DNA of 64,000 bases, taken from Bordetella genomosp. 9. Its GTDB lineage: Bacteria > Pseudomonadota > Gammaproteobacteria > Burkholderiales > Burkholderiaceae_B. The notes under the pieces are model-generated. The model was not told where the DNA came from. It saw only the letters and a program-made list of their open reading frames with translations, and made no database searches. Of the stretch, positions 41,742 through 50,602 are shown piece by piece. The stretch covers positions 682,001-746,000 of the forward strand of contig NZ_NEVJ01000003.1 of the NCBI RefSeq assembly GCF_002261425.1, given 5' to 3'. Both the position numbers and the translations under genes were made by a program. The first letter of the stretch is position 1. Every line of letters starts with the position of its first letter.

Positions 41742-43346
41742 ATGATCATGGCGCAACAGGACCCTACGCCGATCGAAAGCAAGGTTGGCAAGACGATCCC
41801 CCCCGGCAAGGACATTTTTTTCGCGGCGGTACAGACCACGCGCATGCCCATGCTGGTGACCGACCCCGCGCAGCCGGACAATCCCATCGTTTTCGCGAAC
41901 CAGGCCTTCGTCAGGATGACGGGGTATGCCCCGGAGGAAATCCTGGGGCGGAATTGCCGCTTCCTGCAAGGCCCTGAAACCGACCGCGAAGCGGTGGCGC
42001 AGATCCGCGACGCCGTCGCCAACGCGCGCGAGCTGTCGCTGGAGCTCATCAATTACCGCAAGGACGGCTCCAGCTTCTGGAACGCGCTTTTCATTTCGCC
42101 GGTGTATGACGAGGCCGGTAAATTGGCGTACTTCTTCGCTTCCCAACTGGACATCAGCCGGCGCCGGGATGCGGAAGACGCGCTGCGCCAGGCGCAGAAA
42201 ATGGAGGCCCTGGGGCAATTGACCGGCGGCATCGCGCACGATTTCAACAACCTGCTGCAGGTCATGCAGGGCCATATCGAGCTTATCCGGCGGGGCGTGG
42301 ACCAGGACGCCGTCGACACGCAACGGGTGCTGCGCAGCGTGGACAACGCGAGCCGCGCGGCCAAGGCCGCTCAAGTGCTAACCCAGCAATTGCTGGCATT
42401 CTCCAGGAAGCAGAACCTGAAAGGTCGCGTCATCAACCTGAACGACCTGATCCGCTCGTCCAGCCTCTGGTCGGACAGTACGCTGGGTGACGTCCATGCC
42501 GAACACCGGCTGGCGCCTGACCTGTGGAACGTGCGGGTGGACAGCACGCAGGCGGAAGTGGCCCTGCTGAACGTCTACAACAACGCGCGCGACGCGGTGG
42601 CACGGATGCCGGACCGGCATATCCTGACGACGACCAGCAATGTCGTTCTCGATGAAGAAGCCAGCCGCAACCACGAAGGACTGCTGCCCGGCCGGTATGT
42701 CTGCGTGGAGATCGCCGACAATGGCCACGGCATGCCGGAAGCCATACGCAAGCGGGCGCTGGACCCGTTCTTTTCCACCAAGGACGTCGGCAAAGGCACG
42801 GGCCTGGGCCTGTCCATGGTCTATGGCTTCGTCAAGCAATCCGGGGGCAGCATCAGGATCACCTCGGAAGAAGGCGTGGGCACCACCGTGGCGCTCTATT
42901 TCCCGGCGGAACAGCGCGCGCCGGAAGACCGCATGAAGCCCGTGCCCGGTCAGATGAAAGGCGGCACCGAGACCATCCTGCTGGTGGAAGACCGCGACGA
43001 CGTGGCCGAATTGGGACGCGCCATCCTGCAGGATCACGGCTACCGCGTCGAGATGGCGCGCAGCCCGCGGGAAGCGCTGCGGATCCTGGAAACGTCCCGT
43101 TCGTTCGACCTGCTGTTCACCGACGTGATCATGCCGGGCGGCATGAACGGCGTCATGCTGGCGCGGGAAGCCAGGCGGCTGGTGCCCGGACTCAAGGTGC
43201 TGCTGACCACGGGATACGCCGACAATTCGATCGAGCGCACGGACATGGGCGGATCCGAATTCGAAGTGATCCAGAAGCCTTATCTGCCGGACGATCTGAT
43301 CAAGAAGGTGCGAAGGATTATCGAAGGGCCGACGGGCGTCAGTTGA
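41742..43346 (+). CDS. LOV-domain hybrid sensor histidine kinase (blue-light receptor type)
   Basis: 534-residue kinase. An N-terminal PAS/LOV domain (about 25-140) carries GRNCRFLQG with the photo-active Cys72, the canonical flavin-binding LOV motif. Next are HisKA (His166 in [12 protein letters not shown]), HATPase (about 275-390; [20 protein letters not shown] and GTGLGLSMV) and a receiver domain from about 405 ([11 protein letters not shown], Asp in [10 protein letters not shown], Lys in VIQKPY). It should sense blue light through FMN, autophosphorylate and pass phosphate to its own receiver. No membrane segment. Starts at 41742 or 41748. No output regulator is adjacent. Confidence 0.9.
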   Translation: MIMAQQDPTPIESKVGKTIPPGKDIFFAAVQTTRMPMLVTDPAQPDNPIVFANQAFVRMTGYAPEEILGRNCRFLQGPETDREAVAQIRDAVANARELSLELINYRKDGSSFWNALFISPVYDEAGKLAYFFASQLDISRRRDAEDALRQAQKMEALGQLTGGIAHDFNNLLQVMQGHIELIRRGVDQDAVDTQRVLRSVDNASRAAKAAQVLTQQLLAFSRKQNLKGRVINLNDLIRSSSLWSDSTLGDVHAEHRLAPDLWNVRVDSTQAEVALLNVYNNARDAVARMPDRHILTTTSNVVLDEEASRNHEGLLPGRYVCVEIADNGHGMPEAIRKRALDPFFSTKDVGKGTGLGLSMVYGFVKQSGGSIRITSEEGVGTTVALYFPAEQRAPEDRMKPVPGQMKGGTETILLVEDRDDVAELGRAILQDHGYRVEMARSPREALRILETSRSFDLLFTDVIMPGGMNGVMLAREARRLVPGLKVLLTTGYADNSIERTDMGGSEFEVIQKPYLPDDLIKKVRRIIEGPTGVS

Positions 43347-43356
43347 AGCCTGCCCC

Positions 43357-43728
43357 TTAGCGCCGGCTGCGCTTCTTCGTCCTGAGCGGGCGTGGGTAAG
43401 GCCACGGCGGCCCTTCGATGGGCGGCATCATGACGGTGCTGATGACCGGCCTGGGCTGCGCTTCACGCCGTGCGGCGTCGCGCTGGCGTATCGCCAGTTC
43501 GCGCCTGACCGAAGGTTCGGCTTCCAGCACGACGCGCATATTCGTCAGGCATATCGACGCCTGGTAATCGATCTGCTGGTCGCGCAGGCGGCCGATCAGA
43601 TCGTAGGCATCGACCAGCCGGCCATGCAGGCGCGCGATCTCCCAAAGCAGCCGACGTACTTCGGGACAGGGATTCGCATCCCACAACGCGCGGAGCTCTT
43701 TATGGAAGAGCGCTGGATAGCGTGACAT
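43357..43728 (-). CDS. unknown 123-residue protein with upstream SOS-like box
   Basis: No family recognised. The codon pattern is that of a real gene. The N-terminal two thirds are probably alpha-helical (ELRALWDANPCPEVRRLLWEI, LHGRLVDAYDLIGRLRDQQ) and the C-terminus is proline-rich then strongly basic (PRPLRTKKRSRR), which suggests nucleic-acid or acidic-partner binding. No signal peptide or membrane helix. A TACTG-N10-CAGTA dyad begins 13 bases upstream of the ATG, a close match to LexA boxes, so it may be induced by DNA damage. It ends 10 bases from the LOV kinase stop on the other strand. Confidence 0.75.
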   Translation of the reverse strand: MSRYPALFHKELRALWDANPCPEVRRLLWEIARLHGRLVDAYDLIGRLRDQQIDYQASICLTNMRVVLEAEPSVRRELAIRQRDAARREAQPRPVISTVMMPPIEGPPWPYPRPLRTKKRSRR

Positions 43729-43741
43729 CGGCGTGGAAAAA

Positions 43742-43761
43742 TACTGTATGAATAACCAGTA
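43742..43761. promoter_or_regulatory. LexA-like SOS box
   Basis: TACTG-N10-CAGTA with perfect 5-base arms; on the minus strand the core reads CTGGTTATTCATACAG. The consensus in E. coli and betaproteobacteria is CTGT-N8-ACAG, so there is one deviation (CTGG). It lies 13 bases before the 123-residue gene and overlaps TATACT, a possible -10 for that gene. The plus-strand gene at 43926 is 165 bases away and is a less likely target. Confidence 0.65.
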
Positions 43762-43925
43762 TATACGCGGGATTTCGCCTGGCCATGCGCTTATCCGCGT
43801 TGATTTTGAAGGTCACGCAACGACGCGGCTTTCCAGCTCATCCTAGGCCGCTGGGTACAATCGCCACACGCCCGGGCCCCGCGCACTCTGCCCAGCCGCG
43901 CCGAGCCCACGATCCGGAGCACATC

Positions 43926-44441
43926 ATGATCAGACGGCTCTTTCTCCTGCTGCCCGTGCTTCTGTGCGGCGCCGCGCAAGCCGGTGAGTCCCTCCAGTCC
44001 GGCAAGGAAAACACCCCGATGGAAAAGCCACTGCAATACCAGGTCCGCATGAACGTATCGCGGGCGCTGGCCGATGCCTATCGCACGGGACGTGACACCC
44101 CCGCGCTGGACAGGTTGCGCGCCGCGCTGAGTGCGCAGCACGCGACGTTCACGTCGCAGTACGACGCCTTCGCCAGCTATGTCGCGCAGGCGGAAAAGGA
44201 CGGCACGCAGGACTATCCGCTGTACCAATGGACGCTGGATACGATCCGCGATCCCGCCAAGCAGGCGAAGTACCAGCGCGTGTTCACGGTGTACGTGAAT
44301 GAGCAGGAAGTCTATGGCGAGCCCGCCGCCGACGCGGTGGTGGCGGAGCTGTCCGCGCTGGGAACGACGGCTGGCATCGAAAGCATCAGCAAGCTGGACA
44401 CCAATCCGGCCAACAGCCCGCAACCACCGCAGGCAAGGTAG
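43926..44441 (+). CDS. small secreted/periplasmic protein of unknown function
   Basis: 171 residues with a clean signal peptide (MIRRLFLLLPVLLCGAAQA, cleavage before GES). The mature part is hydrophilic and mostly helical, with no cysteines and no domain I recognise; VFTVYVNEQEVYGEPAADAV is a central segment. CCCGGAGCACATC lies just before the ATG at 43926; a longer open frame starting at 43785 is not favoured because the signal peptide would be internal. Single-gene unit. Confidence 0.75.
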   Translation: MIRRLFLLLPVLLCGAAQAGESLQSGKENTPMEKPLQYQVRMNVSRALADAYRTGRDTPALDRLRAALSAQHATFTSQYDAFASYVAQAEKDGTQDYPLYQWTLDTIRDPAKQAKYQRVFTVYVNEQEVYGEPAADAVVAELSALGTTAGIESISKLDTNPANSPQPPQAR

Positions 44442-44470
44442 CTCTCCCGCGGCCCTCCGTCCGCCGGTTC

Positions 44471-45208
44471 CTACGCCTTCAGGTCGATCTCCAGCCGGAT
44501 GGCATCGCCGCGGTAAGTCACTTCCGCGTAATAGATGACCTCGCCCGCGGCGTCGTGGAATATGCGCGCCACGTGGGCGACCGGCGCGTCCTTGGCGATA
44601 TGCAGCAGCGACGCGGTTTCGGCGTCCGCCGTCCCGATGGTCAGCGTCTGGTGCGCGCGGGCGATCCGCACACGCGGCAGCTCCAGCATGACCGGGATCA
44701 CCGCGCGCGAGCGGAATTTCTCCGGCGCCAGGCTGAAAACGGAATGCGCCACGTAAAGGGCGATCACGCAGTAGGCGCGGCCGTCGTTCATGTGCAGGCG
44801 CCGCATATAGGCATAGCCTTCTTCCCGGCCGCCGCCTACCGGCAAGGGCCTCGCCGTTTCGTCGATGGCCAGTATGACGGGCGCCAGGCTGCGATAGGTT
44901 TCCCCCAGTTCGCGCAAGGAGCTTTCCAGCGGCGCGGTCCGGATGGGACGCACCGTTTCGGTCACGAAGGTACCCTGGCCGCGGTGGCTGGCCAGCAGGC
45001 CTTCGGCCACGAGCAACTGCACCGCCTGGCGGGCGGTCAGCCGCGCCACATCGAAGGTTTCCGCGAGCTGCTGCAGCGAAGGCAGCGCGTGGCCAGCCGG
45101 CCATTCGCCTTTTTCGATGCGGCGGCGCAACTGGTCCGCCACGGCGACGTAGCGCGGAATCGGCCCCGCGGAGATGGGTTGACGATGGGGTTGACGGTGT
45201 ACAGACAT
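44471..45208 (-). CDS. GntR family regulator, HutC/UTRA type
   Basis: 245 residues: an N-terminal GntR winged helix-turn-helix (RYVAVADQLRRRIEKGEWPAGHALPSLQQLAETFDVARLTARQAVQLL, about 18-64) and a C-terminal UTRA ligand-binding domain. It lies divergent from the enolase-superfamily gene at 45254. A dyad at 45203-45218 covers its own start codon, so it probably represses itself and the divergent operon. Members of this subfamily sense small organic acids or sugars. Confidence 0.9.
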   Translation of the reverse strand: MSVHRQPHRQPISAGPIPRYVAVADQLRRRIEKGEWPAGHALPSLQQLAETFDVARLTARQAVQLLVAEGLLASHRGQGTFVTETVRPIRTAPLESSLRELGETYRSLAPVILAIDETARPLPVGGGREEGYAYMRRLHMNDGRAYCVIALYVAHSVFSLAPEKFRSRAVIPVMLELPRVRIARAHQTLTIGTADAETASLLHIAKDAPVAHVARIFHDAAGEVIYYAEVTYRGDAIRLEIDLKA

Positions 45209-45218
45209 ATATAAGTCT
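45203..45218. promoter_or_regulatory. operator for the UTRA-type GntR regulator
   Basis: AGAC-N8-GTCT dyad in a very AT-rich stretch, framed by GTAC at 45199-45202 and 45227-45230. It includes the start codon of the GntR gene (45206-45208), so binding would block both its transcription start region and translation. TATTAT at 45221-45226 may be the -10 box for the plus-strand genes. Confidence 0.5.
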
Positions 45219-45253
45219 AGTATTATGTACTTTTAGATTTCAAGGGGGTTTGC

Positions 45254-46393
45254 GTGGATTTCTTCCAAATCGCCAAGCTGGAAACCTTCGTGCTGCGCGT
45301 GCCTTCGGATCCCCCGGTGCGTACTTCCTTCGGCATCATGCACGACCGGCCGGCGGTGCTGGTGCGCGTCAGCGACGCCGACGGGCACCACGGCTGGGGC
45401 GAAGTATGGTGCAACTTCCCTGCCGTGGGAGCCGAGCACCGGGCCCGCCTGGTCGACAGCTGCATCCGCCCCTTGCTAAGCGGCCGCACCTGGTCTTCAC
45501 CAGTGGAATGCTTCCAGTCATTGAGCGACAGCGTGCGCATTTTAGCGATCCAGTCGGGCGAGCCCGGCCCGCTGGCGCACGCCATCGCCGGCGTGGACAC
45601 GGCGATCTGGGACCTGCTCGCCCGCCGCGCCGGCGTGCCCGTGTGGAAACTGCTCGATCCGCGGGGCCAGGCGACGATCTCGGTGTATACGTCCGGCATC
45701 AATCCGGATCATCCGGAACGGATCGCCGAAGCCAAGGCGCGCGAAGGCTATACGGCGTTCAAGCTGAAGGTCGGCTTCGGCGACCAGCGCGACGTCGACA
45801 ACGTCCGCGCACTGCGCGACGCCATGGGTCCAGGGGCCACGTTGATGGTCGACGCCAACCAGGCCTGGACGCCCGCGCAAGCGGAAGCGATGGCGGACAA
45901 GATGGCGGCCTATCGCCTGGAATGGCTGGAAGAACCCTTGCCGGCGGATACGCCCTGGGAAACCTGGCGCGCATTGACCGACAAAGCCCCGCTGCGCATC
46001 GCCGCCGGCGAAAACCTGCGCGGCGCCGCCGCCTTCCAGGCCGGCATGGAGCAAGGCGGACTGGCGGTCGTGCAGCCGGACCTGGGCAAATGGGGCGGCT
46101 TCAGCGCCTGCCTGCCCGTGGCCCGCGCGGTCCTGGAACGCGATCGCTGGTTCTGCCCGCATTGGCTGGGCGGCGGCGTCGGACTGACCGCTTCCATGCA
46201 CCTGAAGGCCGCCGCCGGCGGCGCCGGCTATGTGGAAGTCGATTCGAATGCCAACCCGCTGCGCGACCTGCTGATGCCGGAAGGCCATGCCGTCCGCGAC
46301 GGCCAGGTGACCTTGCCGGACGTCCCCGGACTCGGCGTCGAGCCGCCGCTCGATCGCCTTGCGCCCTACATCGTCGCGTCGCATGGGGGCTGA
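45254..46393 (+). CDS. mandelate racemase/muconate lactonizing family enzyme (enolase superfamily)
   Basis: 379 residues, starting with GTG at 45254 after AAGGGGG. The N-terminal capping domain is followed by a TIM barrel with the KxK pair (AFKLKVGFGD), metal ligands in MVDANQAW, EEPLPAD and AAGENLRG, and the His of CPHWLGGG. The enzymes abstract a proton next to a carboxylate; sugar-acid dehydratases and racemases are common members. First gene of a group with a 2-hydroxyacid dehydrogenase and a Bug receptor. Confidence 0.9.
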   Translation: MDFFQIAKLETFVLRVPSDPPVRTSFGIMHDRPAVLVRVSDADGHHGWGEVWCNFPAVGAEHRARLVDSCIRPLLSGRTWSSPVECFQSLSDSVRILAIQSGEPGPLAHAIAGVDTAIWDLLARRAGVPVWKLLDPRGQATISVYTSGINPDHPERIAEAKAREGYTAFKLKVGFGDQRDVDNVRALRDAMGPGATLMVDANQAWTPAQAEAMADKMAAYRLEWLEEPLPADTPWETWRALTDKAPLRIAAGENLRGAAAFQAGMEQGGLAVVQPDLGKWGGFSACLPVARAVLERDRWFCPHWLGGGVGLTASMHLKAAAGGAGYVEVDSNANPLRDLLMPEGHAVRDGQVTLPDVPGLGVEPPLDRLAPYIVASHGG

Positions 46394-46397
46394 CGTC

Positions 46398-47333
46398 ATG
46401 ACCTCGGGCAAGATCGTCATTTCGGAATTCATGGATGAAGGCGCCGTGCAGCGCCTGGCGGCCGCGTTCGAAACCACCTATCGGCCGGGCCTGTGCGAGC
46501 AGCCGGATGAACTCGCCGCCTTGCTGGCCGATGCCGATGCGCTGATCGTCCGCAATCGCACGCAGGTCAACGCGACGCTACTGGCCAGGCAGACACGCCT
46601 GAAGGCGGTCGGCCGGCTGGGCGTGGGGTTGGAAAACATCGATCTGGCGTACTGCCGCGCGCAAGGCGTGGACGTATTTCCGGCCATCGGGGCGAACGCC
46701 GGCGCCGTCGCGGAATACGTCGTCTGCACCGCCATGATGCTGCTGCGGGGCGACGCCTATCTCGCCACCGGCGAAGTCGCCGCGGGGGCGTGGCCCCGCC
46801 CGCGCCTGGTGGCTGGCCGCGAAATCGCCGGCAAGATGCTGGGCATCGTCGGCCTGGGCTCGGTGGGCCGCGCCACGGCGGCGCTGGCGCGCGCGGTGGG
46901 CATGCGGGTATGCGCCCACGATCCGGCGCTGGACGCCGGCCACGACGCCTGGCGGGACGTCGTCCGCCATGCGGATCTCGACGCGCTCATGCGCGCAAGC
47001 GATGCCGTGTCCGTGCACGTGCCGCTGGTGGACGCGACGCGCGACCTTATCGACGCCCGCCGGATCGCCCTGATGCCGCCCGGCGCCGTATTGATCAACG
47101 TCGCCCGGGGCGGCGTCGTCAACGAGGCCGCGCTGGCCGATGCGCTGCGGCGCGGCGGCCTCGCGGGCGCGGCCGTCGATGTTTTCGAAAACGAACCCCT
47201 GCCCGCGGACTCCGTCTTCGCGGGCATCCCCAACTTGATCCTGACGCCCCATATCGCGGGCGTCACGGCCGAGTCCAACGTACGTGTGTCTTACGCCATC
47301 GCGGACGCCATCGCGCACAGACTGCGCGCCTAG
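46398..47333 (+). CDS. D-isomer-specific 2-hydroxyacid dehydrogenase
   Basis: 311 residues from the ATG at 46398 (MTSGKIVISEF), 4 bases after the enolase-family stop. The Rossmann motif is GLGSVGRATA; catalytic residues are Arg in INVARGGVVN, Glu in DVFENEPLPAD and His in TPHIAGVTAES, so it is intact. It likely interconverts a 2-keto acid made by the neighbouring dehydratase and the matching hydroxy acid. Confidence 0.9.
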   Translation: MTSGKIVISEFMDEGAVQRLAAAFETTYRPGLCEQPDELAALLADADALIVRNRTQVNATLLARQTRLKAVGRLGVGLENIDLAYCRAQGVDVFPAIGANAGAVAEYVVCTAMMLLRGDAYLATGEVAAGAWPRPRLVAGREIAGKMLGIVGLGSVGRATAALARAVGMRVCAHDPALDAGHDAWRDVVRHADLDALMRASDAVSVHVPLVDATRDLIDARRIALMPPGAVLINVARGGVVNEAALADALRRGGLAGAAVDVFENEPLPADSVFAGIPNLILTPHIAGVTAESNVRVSYAIADAIAHRLRA

Positions 47334-47365
47334 GCCAACCGCCACCCTGAGAGGAGATGAACAGA

Positions 47366-48328
47366 ATGAAAATCGCAGCATGGATCGCCAGCGGCCTGCT
47401 GGCCCTGGGCATGGTTTCCGGCGCCCAGGCCGCGGACTGGCCCGATAAGCCCGTCAACCTGATCGTGCCCTACCCGGCGGGCGGCGGCGTCGACCCCGTG
47501 GCGCGCCTGGTAGGGCAGAAATTGTCCGAACGCTGGGGACAGCCCGTGATCGTGCAGAACAAGGCTGGCGCCAGCGGCTCCATCGGCGCGGCCTATGTGG
47601 CCCGCTCCAAGCCCGACGGGTTGACCATCATGATGTCGGCGACCGCCGAGGTGGTGATCAACCAGTACATCATGCAGCAGATGCCCTATGACCCGGAAAA
47701 AGACCTGGTTCCGGTCACCCTGGCGGTGCGTCTGCCCTTCGTGCTGGTCACCCAACCCAACGCGCCCTATTCCAATGTCGCCGAACTGGTGGCCTACGCC
47801 AAAAAGCATCCCAACACGCTGACCTACGCGTCGTCGGGCAACGGGACGCCGCAGCATCTTGCCGCGGTCCTGCTGGAACAACTGGGCGGCGTGAAGCTGA
47901 CGCACATCCCCTACAAGGGTGTCGCGCCGTCGATCAGCGCGCTGCTGGCGGGCGAGGTGAACATCGGCTTCGTCGGCCTGCCGACCGGCCTGCCGCACAT
48001 CCAGTCCGGGCAACTGAAGGCCTTGGCCGTCTCCGGACCGAACGTCGCCGCCGCGGCGCCCAATATTCCGCCGGTCGCGCAGACGCAGGGCCTGGAAAAG
48101 TTCGACCTGACGCAGTGGTTCGGCGTCTTCGTTCCCGCCGGCACGCCGGACGATGTCGTCAAGCGCATCCAGCAGGATGTCGCGGCGGTGCTGCAGATGC
48201 CCGACGTGCGCAAGGTCCTGGTCGCCCAGGGCGCCGAGCCCAGCGGCATGCCGACCGCGGACTTCCGCGCCTTCGTCGATAAGGAACGCAAGAAGTTCGC
48301 CGACATCGTCAAGGCGGGGAATCTGTAA
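47366..48328 (+). CDS. Bug/TctC-type periplasmic receptor
   Basis: 320-residue Bug receptor. The start at 47366 (MKIAAWIASGLLALGMVSGAQA) has GAGGAG nine bases upstream; the ATG at 47357 is directly attached to that site and is less likely. Motifs are WPDKPVNLIVPYPAGGGVDP, IVQNKAGASGS and HIPYKGVAPS. Third gene of the enolase/dehydrogenase/Bug operon, so it probably captures the acid handled by those enzymes. Confidence 0.92.
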   Translation: MKIAAWIASGLLALGMVSGAQAADWPDKPVNLIVPYPAGGGVDPVARLVGQKLSERWGQPVIVQNKAGASGSIGAAYVARSKPDGLTIMMSATAEVVINQYIMQQMPYDPEKDLVPVTLAVRLPFVLVTQPNAPYSNVAELVAYAKKHPNTLTYASSGNGTPQHLAAVLLEQLGGVKLTHIPYKGVAPSISALLAGEVNIGFVGLPTGLPHIQSGQLKALAVSGPNVAAAAPNIPPVAQTQGLEKFDLTQWFGVFVPAGTPDDVVKRIQQDVAAVLQMPDVRKVLVAQGAEPSGMPTADFRAFVDKERKKFADIVKAGNL

Positions 48329-48442
48329 ACCGCGGACATCCCCGCGCTTATACTGGCCAGAGTGAACCGGCCTCCCATCGCGCCGCCGTGCGCTGGGAGG
48401 CCGCGTCGTTTCCAGTCCCAGATTCCCGCGGTGGATTTCTTC

Positions 48443-49603
48443 ATGCAGTTTCGACCAGATCCACGCGACGGCATGGCAATGCCGGACGGCGCCACGTCCG
48501 GCCAAGGTGTCCAGCCGCGTTCGTCCATTACGCCGAAGGAAGGACGCGCGGCGCCGCCGGCCGATTTCGATTGGAACGAGGACAGCGCAAGCGCGCGGGC
48601 CGCCCGCGCGCTGCTGGACGAAGGCGCGTCGCCGCACACGGTGGCGTCATACCGCGCGGCCGTGCGCTATCTCGCGGCCTGGCACGAACAACGGCTGCAC
48701 GCGCCGTTCGCGCTACCCGTACCGGTACGGACCGTCGTGCTGTTCATCACCGATCACACGCAGCACAGCGGCGACACCGGCTTGATGCATGGGCTGCCCG
48801 CCGACGTGGACGCGGCCCTGGTGGCCTTGCGCGTCAAGGCCCGTCCGGGTCCCTTGGCACTGTCCACCATCCAGCATCGCCTGGCCGTGCTTTCCGAAGC
48901 GCACCGCACGCGCGATCTGCCGAATCCCTGCCGCAGCCGGGCCGTGCAGACCCTGCTGGCGCGCACCCGCGCGGCCTACGCCAGGCGCGGCGTGCGGCCG
49001 TCGAAGAAGCCCGCGCTGACCCGGGAACCCCTGGAGCAGTTGCTGCACACCTGCGACGAGTCGCTGATCGGGCTGCGCGACCGTGCCCTGCTGCTGTTCG
49101 GCTGGGCCAGCGGCGGGCGGCGGCGTTCGGAGATCGTCGCCGCGCGCGTGGAGGATCTGCAGCGTACGCAGGACGGCTATGTCTATGTACTGCGCCGGTC
49201 CAAGACCCGGCAGGAAGGCGCCGATCATGCGGACATGTACAAGCCTGTGGCGGGACGCGCGGCGCGGGCCCTGGACGCCTGGCTGCGGGCCGCCGGCATC
49301 GCGGCCGGGCCGCTATTCCGCCGCGTACGCCGCGGCGGCACGGTGTGCGACGAAGCGCTCACCGGCGAAGCCGTGCGGCGCATCGTCAAGCAGCGTTGCG
49401 CGGCGGCCGGCCTGGACGAACACTACGCCGCCCACAGCCTGCGGGCCGGCTTCGTCACCGAAGCGGGACGCCAGGGCGTGCCGCTGGCCGAGGTCATGGC
49501 GATGACCGGCCACGCCAGCGTCAATAGCGTGATCGGCTATCACCGCGCCGGCGCCGCCCCGACGCTGCGCGCCGCGCGGCTGCTGGAACCGGACGGGGAA
49601 TAG
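48443..49603 (+). CDS. tyrosine recombinase/site-specific integrase
   Basis: 386 residues from the ATG at 48443; the true start is uncertain (other in-frame starts at 48362, 48473 and 48479, no clear ribosome site). An N-terminal SAM-like DNA-binding region (ALLDEGASPHTVASYRAAVRYL) is followed by the catalytic domain with Arg in SGGRRRSEIV, a Lys around RRSKTRQEG, HSLRAGF, GHASVNSV and the Tyr in VIGYHRAG. All five catalytic positions look intact. It is alone: no excisionase, phage genes, tRNA or matching att repeats are visible. It is less like XerC/D and more like accessory integrases. Confidence 0.87.
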   Translation: MQFRPDPRDGMAMPDGATSGQGVQPRSSITPKEGRAAPPADFDWNEDSASARAARALLDEGASPHTVASYRAAVRYLAAWHEQRLHAPFALPVPVRTVVLFITDHTQHSGDTGLMHGLPADVDAALVALRVKARPGPLALSTIQHRLAVLSEAHRTRDLPNPCRSRAVQTLLARTRAAYARRGVRPSKKPALTREPLEQLLHTCDESLIGLRDRALLLFGWASGGRRRSEIVAARVEDLQRTQDGYVYVLRRSKTRQEGADHADMYKPVAGRAARALDAWLRAAGIAAGPLFRRVRRGGTVCDEALTGEAVRRIVKQRCAAAGLDEHYAAHSLRAGFVTEAGRQGVPLAEVMAMTGHASVNSVIGYHRAGAAPTLRAARLLEPDGE

Positions 49604-49643
49604 GCGATGTGGAACCGGCGTTGGGGAACGGACGTTGCCAAAT

Positions 49644-49682
49644 AAATGCCGCCCAAAAATGCCGCCCAAAAATGCCGACAAA
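49644..49682. repeat. three 13-bp tandem repeats
   Basis: AAATGCCGCCCAA at 49644-49656 and 49657-49669, then AAATGCCGACAAA at 49670-49682. It starts 41 bases after the integrase stop, in the 234-base gap before the class II aldolase. It might be an integrase arm-type site or a slippage product. The rest of the gap shows no gene. Confidence 0.7.
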
Positions 49683-49837
49683 CAGGCGCTGACGAATAGA
49701 CGATTCCGCGGGCATTCCCCGTTCGATGGTACAAAGTCGCGACTGATCTCGATATCGGCCCGAACTGGCGACAACCAGACCAGTGGCGACAACCCGGTTT
49801 CCGGCTCGCGCCGGCAGGCCCCACTCATGGAGACACC

Positions 49838-50575
49838 ATGTCCTCGATATCCGACGCGGAAAAGCAGGCCCGGATCGAACTCGCCGCCTGTCATCGGGTG
49901 CTCGCGCATCTGGGCGTGAACGACCTGACCTACAACCATCTTTCGGTCCGCGTCCCGGGCGAACCGGACGCTTTGCTGACCAAACAGGGCACGGAAATGT
50001 TCGACGAGGTGACCGCCTCTTCGCTGCGCAAGTATTCGCTGGACGGCACGCCGCTGCACGACGGCCCGCCGCTCAGAGCCGGCGCCCTGGTCATTCACGC
50101 CGGCATCCTGCAGGCGCGTCCTGACATCCACGCGGTGTTCCACACCCATACCCCCGCCAATATGGGTGTGTCCTCGCAGAAGCACGGGCTGTTGATGGTC
50201 AACCAGCACGCCGTCAAGTTCTACAGGCGGCTGGCGTATCACACCTTCGGCGGCTTCGAATTCAATATGTCGCAGCGCGCGCCCCTGATCGAAAGCCTGG
50301 GTCCGCATCGCGTGGCGCTGCTGCGCAACCACGGCGCGCTCGTCTGCGGCCGCACGCTGGGCGAAGCGATGGTCGAACACCAGTTCCTGGAAATGGCCTG
50401 CCGCGGCCAGATCGCCGCCCTGGCCGGCGGCGCCGAAGTCACGCTGATCCCCGATGAGATCGCCGCCTACGGCGTCACCCAGGTCACCTACGAAGACGCG
50501 GCCGCCGCCGGCGCGAAGGACTGGGCGGCCTGCCTGCGCCTGGCCCATCGACTGGACCCCGCGTTCGCCGAGTAG
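49838..50575 (+). CDS. class II aldolase/adducin family protein
   Basis: 245-residue zinc enzyme of the fuculose-phosphate aldolase/adducin family. Zinc ligands are the two His of VFHTHTPAN and a later His in LLRNHGALVCGR. Many members act as aldolases or as decarboxylases on sugar acids. The ATG at 49838 has GGAGACACC before it. It is convergent with the GntR gene at 50603 and could act on the keto acid made by the enolase-family enzymes downstream. Confidence 0.9.
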   Translation: MSSISDAEKQARIELAACHRVLAHLGVNDLTYNHLSVRVPGEPDALLTKQGTEMFDEVTASSLRKYSLDGTPLHDGPPLRAGALVIHAGILQARPDIHAVFHTHTPANMGVSSQKHGLLMVNQHAVKFYRRLAYHTFGGFEFNMSQRAPLIESLGPHRVALLRNHGALVCGRTLGEAMVEHQFLEMACRGQIAALAGGAEVTLIPDEIAAYGVTQVTYEDAAAAGAKDWAACLRLAHRLDPAFAE

Positions 50576-50602
50576 CGAAGCGTTCAGCCCCGCCGGCCGC
50601 GT

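Noticed and set aside
48443..49603. XerC/XerD assignment and prophage or integrative-element call
   Set aside because: The N-terminal region and length differ from Xer proteins, and there are no phage or transfer genes, no tRNA and no visible att pair.
49644..49682. CRISPR-like array or replication iterons
   Set aside because: Units are 13 bp with no spacers, only three copies, and no cas or rep genes nearby.
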